From: Cryobacterium levicorallinum
GTDB lineage: Bacteria > Actinomycetota > Actinomycetes > Actinomycetales > Microbacteriaceae
Length of the DNA: 64,000 bases
Assembly: GCF_004402405.1 (NCBI RefSeq)
Contig: NZ_SOFE01000012.1
Coordinates: 62,001 to 126,000 of the forward strand
Reading direction: 5' to 3'
Part shown: one piece after another, positions 41,085-50,954 of the stretch
Layout: each line of letters starts with the position of its first letter
Numbering within the stretch: position 1 is the stretch's first letter
Translations under genes and position numbers: made by a program
The notes under the pieces: model-generated
Seen by the model: the letters and a program-made list of their open reading frames with translations, nothing else
Told to the model about the DNA's origin: nothing
Databases searched by the model: none

Positions 41085-41232
41085 GGCCGTTAAGGCGCTC
41101 CCAACGGACCCACGGTTTCGTCAGGAGAGCCGATCAAACCGCCGATGCAGCCAAAAATAAACGCCGTCATAGTACTAGGTGGACACCAGCTTGTGCGGCA
41201 TCCGCTTTTACTCAGCGGATGCCGCAGCGCGG

Positions 41233-42783
41233 CTATTCCTCCCGCTCGCCAAAGCGCGGCGCAGCCAGGCTGAGCGTCTCGCCGCGGAAGAACGCCGGGC
41301 GTACCCGCGACTGCACGATCATGATGACAACACCGATCAGCAAAATAGCCATGCCGAGCACGAAGACCAGACCCAGCCCGAAGATCTCGGAGCCGCTGCC
41401 GTAGTTCGGGTCCATGCTGTCGACCAGGGTGGTGCAGAACAGCACCGCCAGGATGATGCCGCCGACCAGGGGAAACAAGAAGGTGAAGAAGGCGTTGCGC
41501 ACGGTGGCGAACCACTGCCGGCGAAAATACCAGACGCAGGCGAACGCGGTCAGACCGTAGTAGAAGCAGATCATCATGCCGAGGGTCGTAATGGTGTCCC
41601 AGAGCACATCTTCGCTGACGAAACGCATGATCGTGTAGAAGCCGGCTGCGACGACAGCGGAGGCGATGGTGGCGTATCCGGGAGTGAAGAAGCGCGGGCT
41701 GACCCTCGCGTAGGCCGGCGGCAATGCGCCGTAGTGGCCCATGGCGAGCAGGGTGCGTGCAGGGGAGACGAAGGTGGATTGCAGCGAGGCGGCCGAGCTG
41801 GAGAGTACGGCAATCGACATGAGCACGGCGAACGGGCCCAGTGCCGGGCCGGCCAGCGCGAAGAACACATTGCCCTGAATCTCCGGGTTGCCGAGGCCAA
41901 CGCCCACACCGCCGACACCGGCAAACGAGATGGCCGCAATGGCGACGAACAGGTAAAGCACCATGACGATGATCACGGTGAGCGTGGCAGCCCGGCCGGG
42001 AGTCGAGCGCGAGCCCTTGGTCTCCTCCGACATGGTCAGGGTGACGTCCCAGCCCCAGAAGATGAAGATCGACAGGCTCAGGCCGGCCGCAAAGGCGGAG
42101 AACGTGGTGACAGCGAAGGGGTTGAACCACGACAGCGAGACCGGCGTCGGGTCGAACGCGGTGCCATTGGCGATGTGCACGAAGGCCATGATGCCGAATC
42201 CGACCAGCACGATCAGCTGAAAGCCGACCAACCAGTACTGCACCTTCTGGGTGGTCTGCATGTCCCGGTAGCTAATCCAGGTTGCGATCAGAATGAACAC
42301 CAGGCAGGTTCCGACGTTGATGAGCGGGTTTCCGGCGAGCCCCGCGATCTCGGCGCTGTTACCGAAGATCTGCGAGAGCATCAGATAGAAGAAGTCGACG
42401 GCGATTCCGGCGAGGTTGCTCAGCACGACGACGGTTGCGGCGATCAGGCCCCAGCCGGCCATCCAGCCGATCCATGGCCCGAATGCCCGCGTCGCCCAGG
42501 TGAACGAGGTGCCGCTGTCCGGCATGGCCTTGTTCAGCTCGCGGTAGCCGAGGGCGACCAGCAGCATCGGAATGAATCCGGCGACGAAGATCGCCGGCAG
42601 CTGCAAACCGACTTCAGCCACGGTAGGTCCGAGTGCACCGGTCAGGGTGTAGGCCGGAGCGATGCAGGAGATGCCGATGATGACGGCGCCGACCAGTCCG
42701 ACCGAGCCAGCGCTCAGCCCCTTCTTGGAGATTCCCCCCGTCGGTTTTTCAACGGCTTCACTGGCGTTGATTTGTAGCGTCAT
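41233..42783 (-). CDS. APC-family amino acid/polyamine permease
   Basis: A 516-residue transporter with about 12 helices. Family motifs include VGAVIIGISCIAPAYTLTGALGP in the first helix, PDSGTSFTWATRAFGPWIGWMAGW and FIFWGWDVTLTMSEETKGS, then LSSSAASLQSTFVSPARTLLAMG. Because it lies at the end of an operon with amine oxidase, gabD and gabT, putrescine or GABA is the likely substrate. Confidence 0.85.
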   Translation of the reverse strand: MTLQINASEAVEKPTGGISKKGLSAGSVGLVGAVIIGISCIAPAYTLTGALGPTVAEVGLQLPAIFVAGFIPMLLVALGYRELNKAMPDSGTSFTWATRAFGPWIGWMAGWGLIAATVVVLSNLAGIAVDFFYLMLSQIFGNSAEIAGLAGNPLINVGTCLVFILIATWISYRDMQTTQKVQYWLVGFQLIVLVGFGIMAFVHIANGTAFDPTPVSLSWFNPFAVTTFSAFAAGLSLSIFIFWGWDVTLTMSEETKGSRSTPGRAATLTVIIVMVLYLFVAIAAISFAGVGGVGVGLGNPEIQGNVFFALAGPALGPFAVLMSIAVLSSSAASLQSTFVSPARTLLAMGHYGALPPAYARVSPRFFTPGYATIASAVVAAGFYTIMRFVSEDVLWDTITTLGMMICFYYGLTAFACVWYFRRQWFATVRNAFFTFLFPLVGGIILAVLFCTTLVDSMDPNYGSGSEIFGLGLVFVLGMAILLIGVVIMIVQSRVRPAFFRGETLSLAAPRFGEREE

Positions 42784-42790
42784 GTTGTAT

Positions 42791-43699
42791 TTACTTCCCC
42801 ACCGTCTCGGTGAATTCGGTCGTCACGGTGGCATCGGGCGGCACGGTGAAATCTCGGGGCACCACGATCAGGGGCACCGGCAGTTCGCGCAGCATCTTGG
42901 CCGCGATGGAACCCAGAAAGAGGCGATGGGGCTGGGCCAGCCGGCTGGAGCCGACCAGGCAGACCTCGGTCGGTTCCCAGGGCAGTCCGCGCACGGCGTG
43001 CTCGATGCTGCTGCCGGAGGCGACGCTGGCGGTCACCTCCAGCCCGTCCATCAGGTGGTCGGTGGCGTAGTCGAGCACTGCCTGGGCATGGTCGGCGGCC
43101 AATACGATCGTCTGATCGTCGGCGCCGGGACGATCGATCGCGACGAGGGAAACCAACCGCAGGGGGGCATCCACTGTGCGCGCCAAGAGGATGCCGGCCG
43201 TCAGTAGTCCGTCGGCTCCCGGCTTGGTGCCGACCGCGCAGGTGACCCGGCGGATCGGCTCGTCGGTACCCATCACCCGGGTGCCTTCAGGGGCAAGGGC
43301 AACGGGGACGTGGGAGGAGTGCAGCAGGCCGCCGGCGACGCTGCCGATCGCGAAGCGTCCGAGCAGGCCGTGGGTTGCCGCGCCGACGACGATCAGGTTC
43401 GCCTGCAGCCGAGCGGCGGCGGCGAGCAGCCCCTGGGTGAAGGAATCGGCGTGTTCGAGGTGGGTGCGCACCGAAATTCCGGCGGGTACCAGGGTGAGCG
43501 CTTCGGCCAGCCAGCCCTCGGCCGTCTCGAGCAGCAGCCGGTCGTAGCTGGGATCGGTGGGGGTGAGCGTCGCCCGGTCCCCCGCATTGAGAACGAGGAC
43601 CACGTCGAGTTCGGCGCCGGGCGCGCGGGCAAGACGCACGCCGAGGGCGAGGGCATCCGCTCCCCCCGAGGTCGCCGTGTAGCCGACCAGAAACCTCAC
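42791..43699 (-). CDS. Tandem universal stress protein (UspA)
   Basis: 302 residues from GTG 43699, which overlaps the amine oxidase stop (GTGA). Two Usp domains: the first has an intact ATP motif (VVGAATHGLLGRFAIGSVAGGLLH), the second a less conserved one (VGSSRLAQPHRLFLGSIAAK). Such proteins bind ATP and influence stress survival. Lying between oxidase and permease, it may tie polyamine breakdown, which makes peroxide and ammonia, to a stress response. Confidence 0.85.
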   Translation of the reverse strand: MRFLVGYTATSGGADALALGVRLARAPGAELDVVLVLNAGDRATLTPTDPSYDRLLLETAEGWLAEALTLVPAGISVRTHLEHADSFTQGLLAAAARLQANLIVVGAATHGLLGRFAIGSVAGGLLHSSHVPVALAPEGTRVMGTDEPIRRVTCAVGTKPGADGLLTAGILLARTVDAPLRLVSLVAIDRPGADDQTIVLAADHAQAVLDYATDHLMDGLEVTASVASGSSIEHAVRGLPWEPTEVCLVGSSRLAQPHRLFLGSIAAKMLRELPVPLIVVPRDFTVPPDATVTTEFTETVGK

Positions 43700-45057
43700 G
43701 CGACCACGCGCGTGGCAAGGATCGCCGCAGCGGATTCCTGCCCGACCCGGATCGCCCCGTCCACGTGCTGGTAACCCTTGCCGGCCATGTCGCTGCAGGA
43801 GAACGAGATCGGGCCGACGGGACTGCGCAGTTCGGCGCCGTACCGGGCCAGTCCGCCCATATCGAAGCTCGCCGCGTAGGCGCCGCGGGTCCATTCCTCG
43901 GAGCCCCAGTCGCTTTCGTAATAGACGACCGGGTGCAGCGCCTGCTCGCCGTAGTAGTGCGAGAGCGACTCGAGAATGCGGGCCTTGCGCTCGAGCGCGG
44001 TCAGCGCGAAGACGGCATCCGCTTCTTCATCGGAGACGAAACCGACCAGGGTGCCGCGTGGGTCCTCAAAATTGGTGTTGTCGTAGGCCTCATGCACGAG
44101 CTCGTACGGGCTGAACGCGGTGCCCGAGAGATCGTCGGCGCGCCAGAACGGCGTCTCGTAGACGGCGTGCACCTTGATCACGAAACCCATGGAGAGGTGC
44201 TGGTGCAGCTGCTGCTGGCGGCGCGGCAGGGGCGGGTCGAAGCTGATCCGACTGATCAGGGGCGGCGGAACCGCCACGATCGCGTGCCGGGCGGTGACCG
44301 TCATACCGTCGGCAACGACAATGACCCCGTCCTCCTCCCAGGTCAGGCTGCGCACCGGCTGCCCGAGATAGACATCGCCGCCAAGCTTCTCGGCCAGCAG
44401 CAGCGGAACCTGCTGCAACCCGCCGACCACGCGCTCGTCCAGAATGAAATCGGCATCGACGAGGTTGCTGAACGACCCGGCGCTGGCCGCCATGAGCAGC
44501 GCCTGCAACGCCGAGAAGGCGTGCGCGGGCTTGGTGAGCATGGCCCCGGCAATGAACATGCCCATGTTGTCGCGGGCCTCCTGATCGTCGGTCTGGGTCT
44601 CCAGCCAGCGGCTGAAGGAGACCTCGTCCAATTCTTTGGCGAGCGGGTGCTCCCACGGGGAATCAGGGTTGATCTCGGCCACGAGGGCGTCGAGTTTCTC
44701 GATCAGGCCAAGGATCTGTGCCTCGGTGCCGGCTGGAACCGGAAATATCTCACCGTCGAACCGGCTGACCACGCCGGAACCGTTGATGTACACGTTGCGG
44801 CCAGCCCGGTAGCGCGGGTAGGTCTTGAGGCCCAACTCGGCCAGGGTGGTCTTGAGGGCGTGCTGGTCGGGCGAGACCCACTGACCACCGATCTCGAGCA
44901 TGGCACCCTCGATCTCATGGGTCCACAGCCGCCCGCCGACCCGATCGCGGGCTTCGAGCACCGCGACACTGAGGCCGGCCTTCTGCAATGCCGTGGCGGC
45001 GGTGAGACCGGATGCCCCGGCGCCGATTATGACGACGTCACGATCAATCGTGGTCAT
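43696..45057 (-). CDS. puo: Flavin monoamine oxidase, probable putrescine oxidase
   Basis: A 453-residue flavoprotein: VVIIGAGASGLTAATAL binds ADP, VLEARDRVGGRLWTHEIEG follows, GGLQQVPLLLAEKLGG marks the substrate domain, and the C-terminal FAD motif is MAGKGYQHVDGAIRVGQESA. Overall it matches actinobacterial putrescine oxidases, which turn putrescine into 4-aminobutanal plus ammonia and hydrogen peroxide. AGGAGCAACC precedes ATG 45057. The gabD and gabT genes upstream process the product. Confidence 0.85.
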   Translation of the reverse strand: MTTIDRDVVIIGAGASGLTAATALQKAGLSVAVLEARDRVGGRLWTHEIEGAMLEIGGQWVSPDQHALKTTLAELGLKTYPRYRAGRNVYINGSGVVSRFDGEIFPVPAGTEAQILGLIEKLDALVAEINPDSPWEHPLAKELDEVSFSRWLETQTDDQEARDNMGMFIAGAMLTKPAHAFSALQALLMAASAGSFSNLVDADFILDERVVGGLQQVPLLLAEKLGGDVYLGQPVRSLTWEEDGVIVVADGMTVTARHAIVAVPPPLISRISFDPPLPRRQQQLHQHLSMGFVIKVHAVYETPFWRADDLSGTAFSPYELVHEAYDNTNFEDPRGTLVGFVSDEEADAVFALTALERKARILESLSHYYGEQALHPVVYYESDWGSEEWTRGAYAASFDMGGLARYGAELRSPVGPISFSCSDMAGKGYQHVDGAIRVGQESAAAILATRVVA

Positions 45058-45079
45058 GGTTGCTCCTGTGTTGACTGAG

Positions 45080-46570
45080 TTATGACGAGGGAATGAGGGT
45101 GTACTTGGTCGAGAGGTATTCGTTGATGCCTTCAAGGCCGCCCTCACGGCCGAGCCCGGACTGTTTGACGCCGCCGAATGGTGCTGCGGCATTGGAAACC
45201 AGGCCGGTGTTCAGGCCCATCATTCCGGTATCGATACTCTCGATCATACGGTGCCCACGGTTGATATCGGTGGTAAAAACGTAACCGATCAGACCATATT
45301 CGGTGTTATTTGCCATTTCGATGGCCTCTTCATCTGTTTCAAAAGTTTGGATGCCGACGACCGGTCCAAAGATTTCCTCCAGCACGAGGCGGCTGTCGGC
45401 GCTCACTCCGGTCAGCACAGTGGGGGCGTAGAACGAGCCGGGCCCCTCTGAGCGGATGCCGCCGGTGAGCAGCGTGGCGCCGCGCGCGAGGGCGTCCTGC
45501 ACGAGGGCAGCCACGTTGTCGACGGCCGCCTCGGTCACGAGCGGCCCGAAGCTCACCGTGGGATCGATGCCGGGTCCCGACACGAGGGCATTGACCCGCT
45601 CGGTCAGTCGACGGGCGAACTCATCGGCCACAGACGCGTGCACGATGAACCGGTTGGCGGCCGTGCAGGCCTGGCCGGTGTTGCGGAACTTCGCGAGCAT
45701 GGCGCCGGTGACGGCCTGCTCGAGGTCGGCGTCGGCGAACACTAGGAAGGGGGCATTGCCACCGAGTTCCATCGAGGTGCGCAGCACGTTCTGGGCGGCC
45801 TGGGCGATCAGGGCACGCCCGACGCCGGTCGACCCGGTGAAGCTGAGCTTGCGCAACCGGGGGTCGGCGATGATCGGGGCCGACACCGCCTGCGACCGGG
45901 TCGTCGTAATGACGTTCACCACGCCGGCCGGCACGCCGGCATCCGCTAACAACTGCACGAACAGCAGCGTGGTCAGCGGGGTCAGCTCGGCCGGTTTCAC
46001 GACCACGGTACAGCCCGCAGCGAGCGCCGGGGCAATCTTGCGAGTGGCCATGGCGAGCGGAAAGTTCCACGGCGTAATCAGGTAACACGGGCCCACCGGC
46101 CGCTGGGTGACGACCATCGTGCCGGTCCCCTCCGGGTTGGCACCGTACCGGCCGCTGATACGCACGGCTTCCTCGCTGAACCAGCGCAGAAACTCGCCGC
46201 CGTAGGTGACTTCACCGTTGGCTTCGGCAATCGGCTTGCCCATTTCGAGCGTCATGAGCGTGGCGAAATTCTCCCGACGCTCCTGCAGCAGGTCGAAGGC
46301 GCGGCGCAGAATCTCCGCGCGCACCCGCGCCGGGGTCGCTGCCCAGACATCCGCTGCGGCAACCGCTGCGTCGAGGGCTCGGGCACCATCGGCGACGGAT
46401 GCGTTTTGAATCTGTTTGAGAACCTGCCCAGTCGCCGGGTCGGTCACCGCAAACGGCTCCCCGGTCCCGTTCACCCACTGGCCGTTGATGTACAGTTGGT
46501 CGGGCACGCGGGCCAGCAGCTCTGCGCTGCCCTGCGCTGCCGGCTGGCCGGTGAGGGTCACGGCGCTCAT
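45080..46570 (-). CDS. gabD: NAD(P)-dependent aldehyde dehydrogenase, succinate-semialdehyde type
   Basis: A 496-residue ALDH: TPWNFPLAMATRKIAPALAAG, the coenzyme loop FTGSTGVGR, catalytic Glu in MELGGNAPFLVF and nucleophile Cys in RNTGQACTAANRF. The sequence type is GabD (succinate-semialdehyde dehydrogenase). It may also oxidise 4-aminobutanal from the amine oxidase. Its ATG overlaps the gabT stop by four bases. Confidence 0.88.
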   Translation of the reverse strand: MSAVTLTGQPAAQGSAELLARVPDQLYINGQWVNGTGEPFAVTDPATGQVLKQIQNASVADGARALDAAVAAADVWAATPARVRAEILRRAFDLLQERRENFATLMTLEMGKPIAEANGEVTYGGEFLRWFSEEAVRISGRYGANPEGTGTMVVTQRPVGPCYLITPWNFPLAMATRKIAPALAAGCTVVVKPAELTPLTTLLFVQLLADAGVPAGVVNVITTTRSQAVSAPIIADPRLRKLSFTGSTGVGRALIAQAAQNVLRTSMELGGNAPFLVFADADLEQAVTGAMLAKFRNTGQACTAANRFIVHASVADEFARRLTERVNALVSGPGIDPTVSFGPLVTEAAVDNVAALVQDALARGATLLTGGIRSEGPGSFYAPTVLTGVSADSRLVLEEIFGPVVGIQTFETDEEAIEMANNTEYGLIGYVFTTDINRGHRMIESIDTGMMGLNTGLVSNAAAPFGGVKQSGLGREGGLEGINEYLSTKYTLIPSS

Positions 46571-47946
46571 GCGACGGCCAGTGTCTCAGCCAGTGCGTCG
46601 GCGATAACCTGCAGGCCCTCGAGCAGCAAATGGTCCGGAATGCTGAGCGGCGGCAGAAAGCGGATGACGTTGCCGTACGTTCCACAGCCCAGCAGGATGA
46701 CGCCCTGGGCGTGGGCGGCGGCGATGACCCGACCGGTCAGGGCGGCATCCGGCTCCCCCGTGGCGGGGTCGACGAGTTCGATGGCGATCATGGCGCCGCG
46801 GCCCCGCACCTCGATAATGCGCGAGTCGGTGGCGGCGAGCGCGCCGAGCCGCTCGTTCAGGATGGCTCCGATGGCGACGGCTCGTTCAACCAGGTGGTCG
46901 CTCTCGTAGGTGTCGATGGTGGCGAGCGCTGCGGCGCAGGCGAGCGGGTTGCCGCCGTAGGTGCCGCCGAGGCCGCCGGCCTGGGGCGAATCCATGATGT
47001 CGGCGCGCCCGGTAACCGCCGACAGTGGCAGGCCGCCGGCGATCCCCTTCGCGGTGCAGATCAGGTCGGGCACGATGCCCTCGTGTTCACAGGCGAACAT
47101 GTGGCCGGTGCGGGCGAAGCCGGTCTGAATTTCGTCAGCGATGAAGATGACTTCGTTGGCGCGGCACCAGGCCAGCAGAGTGGCCAGGAATCCCTGAGCT
47201 GGAACGATGAAGCCACCCTCGCCCTGAATGGGTTCGATGATGATGGCGGCGAGGTTGCTCGCGCCGATCTGCTTCTCAATCTGCGAGATGGCCCGGTTCG
47301 CCGCTACGACGCCGTCCAGGCCGCCGTCGCGCAACGGGTACGACATGGGCGCTCGGTACACCTCGGGAGCGAAAGGGCCAAAACCGTTCTTGTACGGCTG
47401 GTTCTTGGCGGTCAGCCCCATCGTGAGGTTGGTGCGGCCGTGATAGGCATGGTCGAAGGCGACGACGGCCTGCCTTCCGGTGAAGTGCCGGGCGATCTTG
47501 ACGGCGTTCTCCACCGCTTCGGCGCCGGAGTTGAACAACACGCTGCGCTTCTCATGGTCACCGGGGGTGAGGCGGTTCAGGGCTTCGGCAACCTCGATGT
47601 AGGAGTCGTAGGGCGCCACGGTGAAACAGGTGTGGGTGAACTGGGCCAGCTGCGCGGCCACGGCCGCCACCACGCGCGGCGCGCTGTTACCAACGCCGGT
47701 CACGGCGATGCCGGATCCCAGGTCGATGAGCGAGTTGCCATCGACGTCGACGACAACGCCCCCGCCGGCGGCCACCACGTACACCGGCAGCGTGATCCCG
47801 ACGCCGGCCGACACGGCCTGGGCCTTGCGTTGGCTCAGCGCGCGTGATTTCGGGCCGGGGATGCTCGTGACGAGCTTGCGTTCCTGCGCCAGCTGGGGGC
47901 CACCAACCGGTGTGCTGGTGGGGCGAGGGGTATCCAGGAAGGTCAT
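46567..47946 (-). CDS. gabT: 4-aminobutyrate aminotransferase
   Basis: A 459-residue class III PLP aminotransferase: FNSGAEAVENAVKIAR binds PLP phosphate, VAFDHAYHGRT, IIEPIQGEGGF, FIADEIQTGFARTG, and the PLP Lys in TAKGIAGGLPLSAVTGR. It moves the amino group of GABA to 2-oxoglutarate. ATG 47946 gives the usual family length; an upstream ATG at 48027 would add an unrelated tail. First gene of the operon gabT-gabD-puo-usp-permease. Confidence 0.9.
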   Translation of the reverse strand: MTFLDTPRPTSTPVGGPQLAQERKLVTSIPGPKSRALSQRKAQAVSAGVGITLPVYVVAAGGGVVVDVDGNSLIDLGSGIAVTGVGNSAPRVVAAVAAQLAQFTHTCFTVAPYDSYIEVAEALNRLTPGDHEKRSVLFNSGAEAVENAVKIARHFTGRQAVVAFDHAYHGRTNLTMGLTAKNQPYKNGFGPFAPEVYRAPMSYPLRDGGLDGVVAANRAISQIEKQIGASNLAAIIIEPIQGEGGFIVPAQGFLATLLAWCRANEVIFIADEIQTGFARTGHMFACEHEGIVPDLICTAKGIAGGLPLSAVTGRADIMDSPQAGGLGGTYGGNPLACAAALATIDTYESDHLVERAVAIGAILNERLGALAATDSRIIEVRGRGAMIAIELVDPATGEPDAALTGRVIAAAHAQGVILLGCGTYGNVIRFLPPLSIPDHLLLEGLQVIADALAETLAVA

Positions 47947-48117
47947 CAGAGTTTCCGATCCAAAACGACGGGCGGCATCGCGGGACGATACCGCTGTGCC
48001 ATGGGAGCACTGTGCCATTTGCAGCACGGAGCAATGCTAGGCAACACCGGGCCGCCGCAACATAGCCGGGTTGTATAGTTGGGGCCACCGAGCTCTCCAA
48101 TCTGTATAAGGCCTCCC

Positions 48118-49686
48118 ATGCTCCCCACACTGCGCCGCCTGCTTGCTGATCCCCAGCTCGGTCTGACTGTGCTCGGCATCGCCGAACCGGTCGCGCTCGA
48201 GGCACCGGTGGAGTGGGTACACAGCTCCGACCTCGTCGACCCCACCCCCTTCCTGTCCGCCGACCAGGTGCTGCTCACCACCGGCACCCAGTTCGGCACC
48301 GATCCGAAAGCGGATGCCGACTACCGCCGCTATGTGCAGCGCTTGCGCGACCGAGGCCTCACCGCGCTCGGTTTCGGTACCGAGGTCATTCGCAACGGCA
48401 CCCCGGAGGGGCTGCTCGCCGCCTGCCAATCGCTCGGCCTTCCCCTGTTCGAGGTGCCGTATCGCACACCGTTCATTGCCGTGGCGCGAGCGGCCGGCGA
48501 CCTCGTCGCCGAGGATCGCTACGCCGGGGCGACCTGGGCGTTGCGGGCACAGCGTGCGATCGCGCTCGCCGCACTCCGCCCCGACGGTTTGAGCGCGACC
48601 CTCGCCGAGCTGTCGAACCAGCTCGGCCACTGGGTCGCGCTGTTCGACGCGAGCGGTACCCTCGATCGGGTGTTTCCCCGCGAGACGTTCAGCGCAGCCC
48701 CCGACACCCGCGCGACCGTGCAGCACGAGGCCCGCCGCCTGCTCGGGCGCGGCAAGCGATCGAGCAGCAGCGTCGAGGCCGGCGGCGAGACGCTTTCCCT
48801 GCAGACCCTCGGCGGGCACGACCACCTACGCGGCGTGCTCGCGTTGGGCGGGCCGCGTGCCCTCGACCAGGCAAGCACCGAGGTCGTTACGAGCGTGATC
48901 GCCCTCGCCGGTCTCGCCCTCGAGCAGAACAACGCCCTCGATCGCGCGCAGGGGCTGCTGCGCTCCGGGCTGATGCACACCCTGCTCGGCGGTGACCAGA
49001 AACTGGTGGATCAGATTTCCCGGCAGATGTGGGGTGCACTTCCGGTCGGGCCGGTGCTGGTCGCGGTCGTTGACGCGCCGGCCGCGCGCCGCGACGCCAT
49101 CACGGAGTACCTGGAGCTGCGCGTCGAGGACTCTCCAGGGCAACTGTTCTTCGCCCGCCAGGAGGACACCATCGTGCTCTGTCTCGACCGGGCGGCCGAC
49201 GGCATCCTCTCGGACCTGTGCACGCTGTTTGAGTTGCACGCCGGCCTCTCGGAGCCAACCGAGTATCGCCAGCTGCCTCGGGGCCTCGACCAAGCCCAGC
49301 AGGCGCTCGCCCGGGCGCGGGAGGGCGCCGTGGGCGTGATCGGTTTTGACGTCGTCGCGCGGCAGGGCGTGCTCGCGCTGCTGGCCAGAACGGATGCCCG
49401 CGAGGTCGGCCTGGCCACGCTCGCCCCGGTCCTCGCCCACGACCAGACCCACGGCACGGAACTACTCGCCACCCTGCACGCCTGGTTGCTCTGCAATGGG
49501 CAGTTCGGGGCCGCCGCCGACCAGCTCGGCGTGCACCGACACACGGTGCGTGCCCGCATTCAGCAGGCAGAGCAGTTGCTCGCCCGCGACCTGGGGTCGT
49601 TTCCGGCGCGCGCCGACGTCTGGGCGGCACTGCTGGCCACCGATTCTGCCACCGAGACCGGCCGGACGACGAGAGAAGGGGGCTGA
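48118..49686 (+). CDS. PucR-family regulator of the GABA/putrescine operon
   Basis: A 522-residue regulator. The N-terminal PucR domain (LRRLLADPQLGLTVLG, LLTTGTQF) senses ligand, a central GGDEF-like region follows, and the C-terminal helix-turn-helix is LLCNGQFGAAADQLGVHRHTVRARIQQ. It is divergent from gabT, so it probably activates that operon in response to GABA or a product, as known for PucR-type regulators of GABA genes. TATAAG 7 bases before the ATG suggests a leaderless message. Confidence 0.85.
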   Translation: MLPTLRRLLADPQLGLTVLGIAEPVALEAPVEWVHSSDLVDPTPFLSADQVLLTTGTQFGTDPKADADYRRYVQRLRDRGLTALGFGTEVIRNGTPEGLLAACQSLGLPLFEVPYRTPFIAVARAAGDLVAEDRYAGATWALRAQRAIALAALRPDGLSATLAELSNQLGHWVALFDASGTLDRVFPRETFSAAPDTRATVQHEARRLLGRGKRSSSSVEAGGETLSLQTLGGHDHLRGVLALGGPRALDQASTEVVTSVIALAGLALEQNNALDRAQGLLRSGLMHTLLGGDQKLVDQISRQMWGALPVGPVLVAVVDAPAARRDAITEYLELRVEDSPGQLFFARQEDTIVLCLDRAADGILSDLCTLFELHAGLSEPTEYRQLPRGLDQAQQALARAREGAVGVIGFDVVARQGVLALLARTDAREVGLATLAPVLAHDQTHGTELLATLHAWLLCNGQFGAAADQLGVHRHTVRARIQQAEQLLARDLGSFPARADVWAALLATDSATETGRTTREGG

Positions 49687-49734
49687 AGAGGATCGATACG
49701 GAAATTCACGTTTAGGCTGCACCGGTGCGGGTTC

Positions 49735-49860
49735 CGGCGCTGCACGGTGAAGCTTTTTTCGAATCAAACCGGCAGTGGCGCCGGCGCGCTGGATTGCACG
49801 GTAAACGGTTGACCGGGCTACCCCGTTGATACGCGGGTACCCTATAAGCATCCTGGTCAA
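49735..49860 (-). pseudogene. Internally deleted serine recombinase/resolvase remnant
   Basis: From TTG 49860 the frame reads TRMLIGYPRI then NGVARSTVYRAIQRAG. The first part looks like the N-terminus of a Tn3-type resolvase (TRMLIGYARVST) and the second like its C-terminal helix-turn-helix, fused with the whole catalytic core missing. A scar of a past mobile element next to another truncated gene. Confidence 0.45.
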
Positions 49861-49934
49861 GCTTATTGTGTGTACCGGTCAGCCCCCTTGATCAGGCATT
49901 TTCTCGGTCAGGGCTTACGGGCATCGGGCGCCGT

Positions 49935-50237
49935 TTCGGAGTGAACGTTGGCTCTGGCGTCCGGATCAATGGACTCTGGCCGAGGTTCAACGCAGACGTC
50001 ATGGTCGCAACCATGAACAGTGTCCTCCGACCCCGCTGGGCTGAATGGGAGAACGTCACTGCGCCGTCTCTTGTCGTCTACGCAGAACCGGGGATGTTCA
50101 CCGCTCAAGAAGCGGCTGAGTTCATCAACCGCGGCCGAGACGTGAAACGAGTTGATCTCGCCGGGGCGTCCCCCGACGGACACCTCGATTCATTCGACTC
50201 CCGGATCATCGCACTGCGTACATTCCTTCTGGCTTGA
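49935..50237 (+). pseudogene. C-terminal remnant of an alpha/beta hydrolase
   Basis: About 100 codons ending in ENVTAPSLVVYAEPGMFTAQ, GRDVKRVDLAGASPDGHLDSF and IIALRTFLLA. This is the last third of an alpha/beta hydrolase, including the catalytic His in DGHLDS. The nucleophile elbow and N-terminal two thirds are missing; upstream sequence in this frame is not homologous. Truncation probably came with the resolvase scar at 49.8 kb. Confidence 0.6.
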
Positions 50238-50328
50238 CATTGTCTCGATCAAGGTACCGCCTCTGGTACGCGCGCTAACGGCAATGATGACGAGCCTGGA
50301 TCCTTCTTTGACGGTTATCTCCGGACGA

Positions 50329-50838
50329 TCACCCCGTGTGGACGATTTCCCACAAATCTCCGAGAGTCACGGTGAGCTGCTCTTCACTCGGGCAATCGTC
50401 GCACAACGACTGAAACTTGCCGCGCTCAGTTTCACTCGCGCCGTGCTGATCGAGGTAGTGCCGACGTAGCGGGCCATCAGCGACGCCGACCGGACGCCGG
50501 TCCATCAATCTGCGCGGTGCGTGATCATGGAAGATCAACTGTTCTTCGAGCTCCGGCCGCATCGCCAGCGCGAGCTCAAGCTGACTCGTTGTCGCCGCCC
50601 AATGCCTGACTGTGGACTCCCGTACTGCCTCTTCGGGGTCATCGATCAAGGCTAGGAACACGTCAGCCGGCAACACAAATGGGTAAGCGCCAAGCTGCCA
50701 CCTCACAGAGACGTCATCGGACCCCGCGGCCGCGCGAAGCACGTCATCAGGAAGTGGAACCGGAGGCACGAACGTCCTGCGGTACTCAGCATCGTGTGCC
50801 GCAATCAGCGCCAGCTCAATGTCATCATCGTCTGCCAT
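50329..50838 (-). CDS. Small HEAT-like repeat protein, function unknown
   Basis: 169 residues, acidic and helical. The middle shows repeat-like helix pairs (VLRAAAGSDDVSVRWQLGAYP, VFLALIDDPEEAVRESTVRHWA, LELALAMRPELEEQLIFHDHAP), the spacing of HEAT or leucine-rich-variant repeats. Two cysteines occur near the end (LCDDCPSEE). No catalytic motif. It stands alone on the minus strand. Confidence 0.6.
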   Translation of the reverse strand: MADDDDIELALIAAHDAEYRRTFVPPVPLPDDVLRAAAGSDDVSVRWQLGAYPFVLPADVFLALIDDPEEAVRESTVRHWAATTSQLELALAMRPELEEQLIFHDHAPRRLMDRRPVGVADGPLRRHYLDQHGASETERGKFQSLCDDCPSEEQLTVTLGDLWEIVHTG

Positions 50839-50954
50839 TCGTCAATGATGCTTCCTGACGTTCATTAGCACCAGCCCCGGGCGCACCACGGGCGGACGTG
50901 CCGCAGGGGGGTCCACTTACGGTTGAACCCCTGGATGGCGTTGGGCGGATCTCG

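Noticed and set aside
41179..42777. 532-codon plus-strand open frame opposite the APC permease
   Set aside because: Strongly charged low-complexity shadow of a membrane protein gene.
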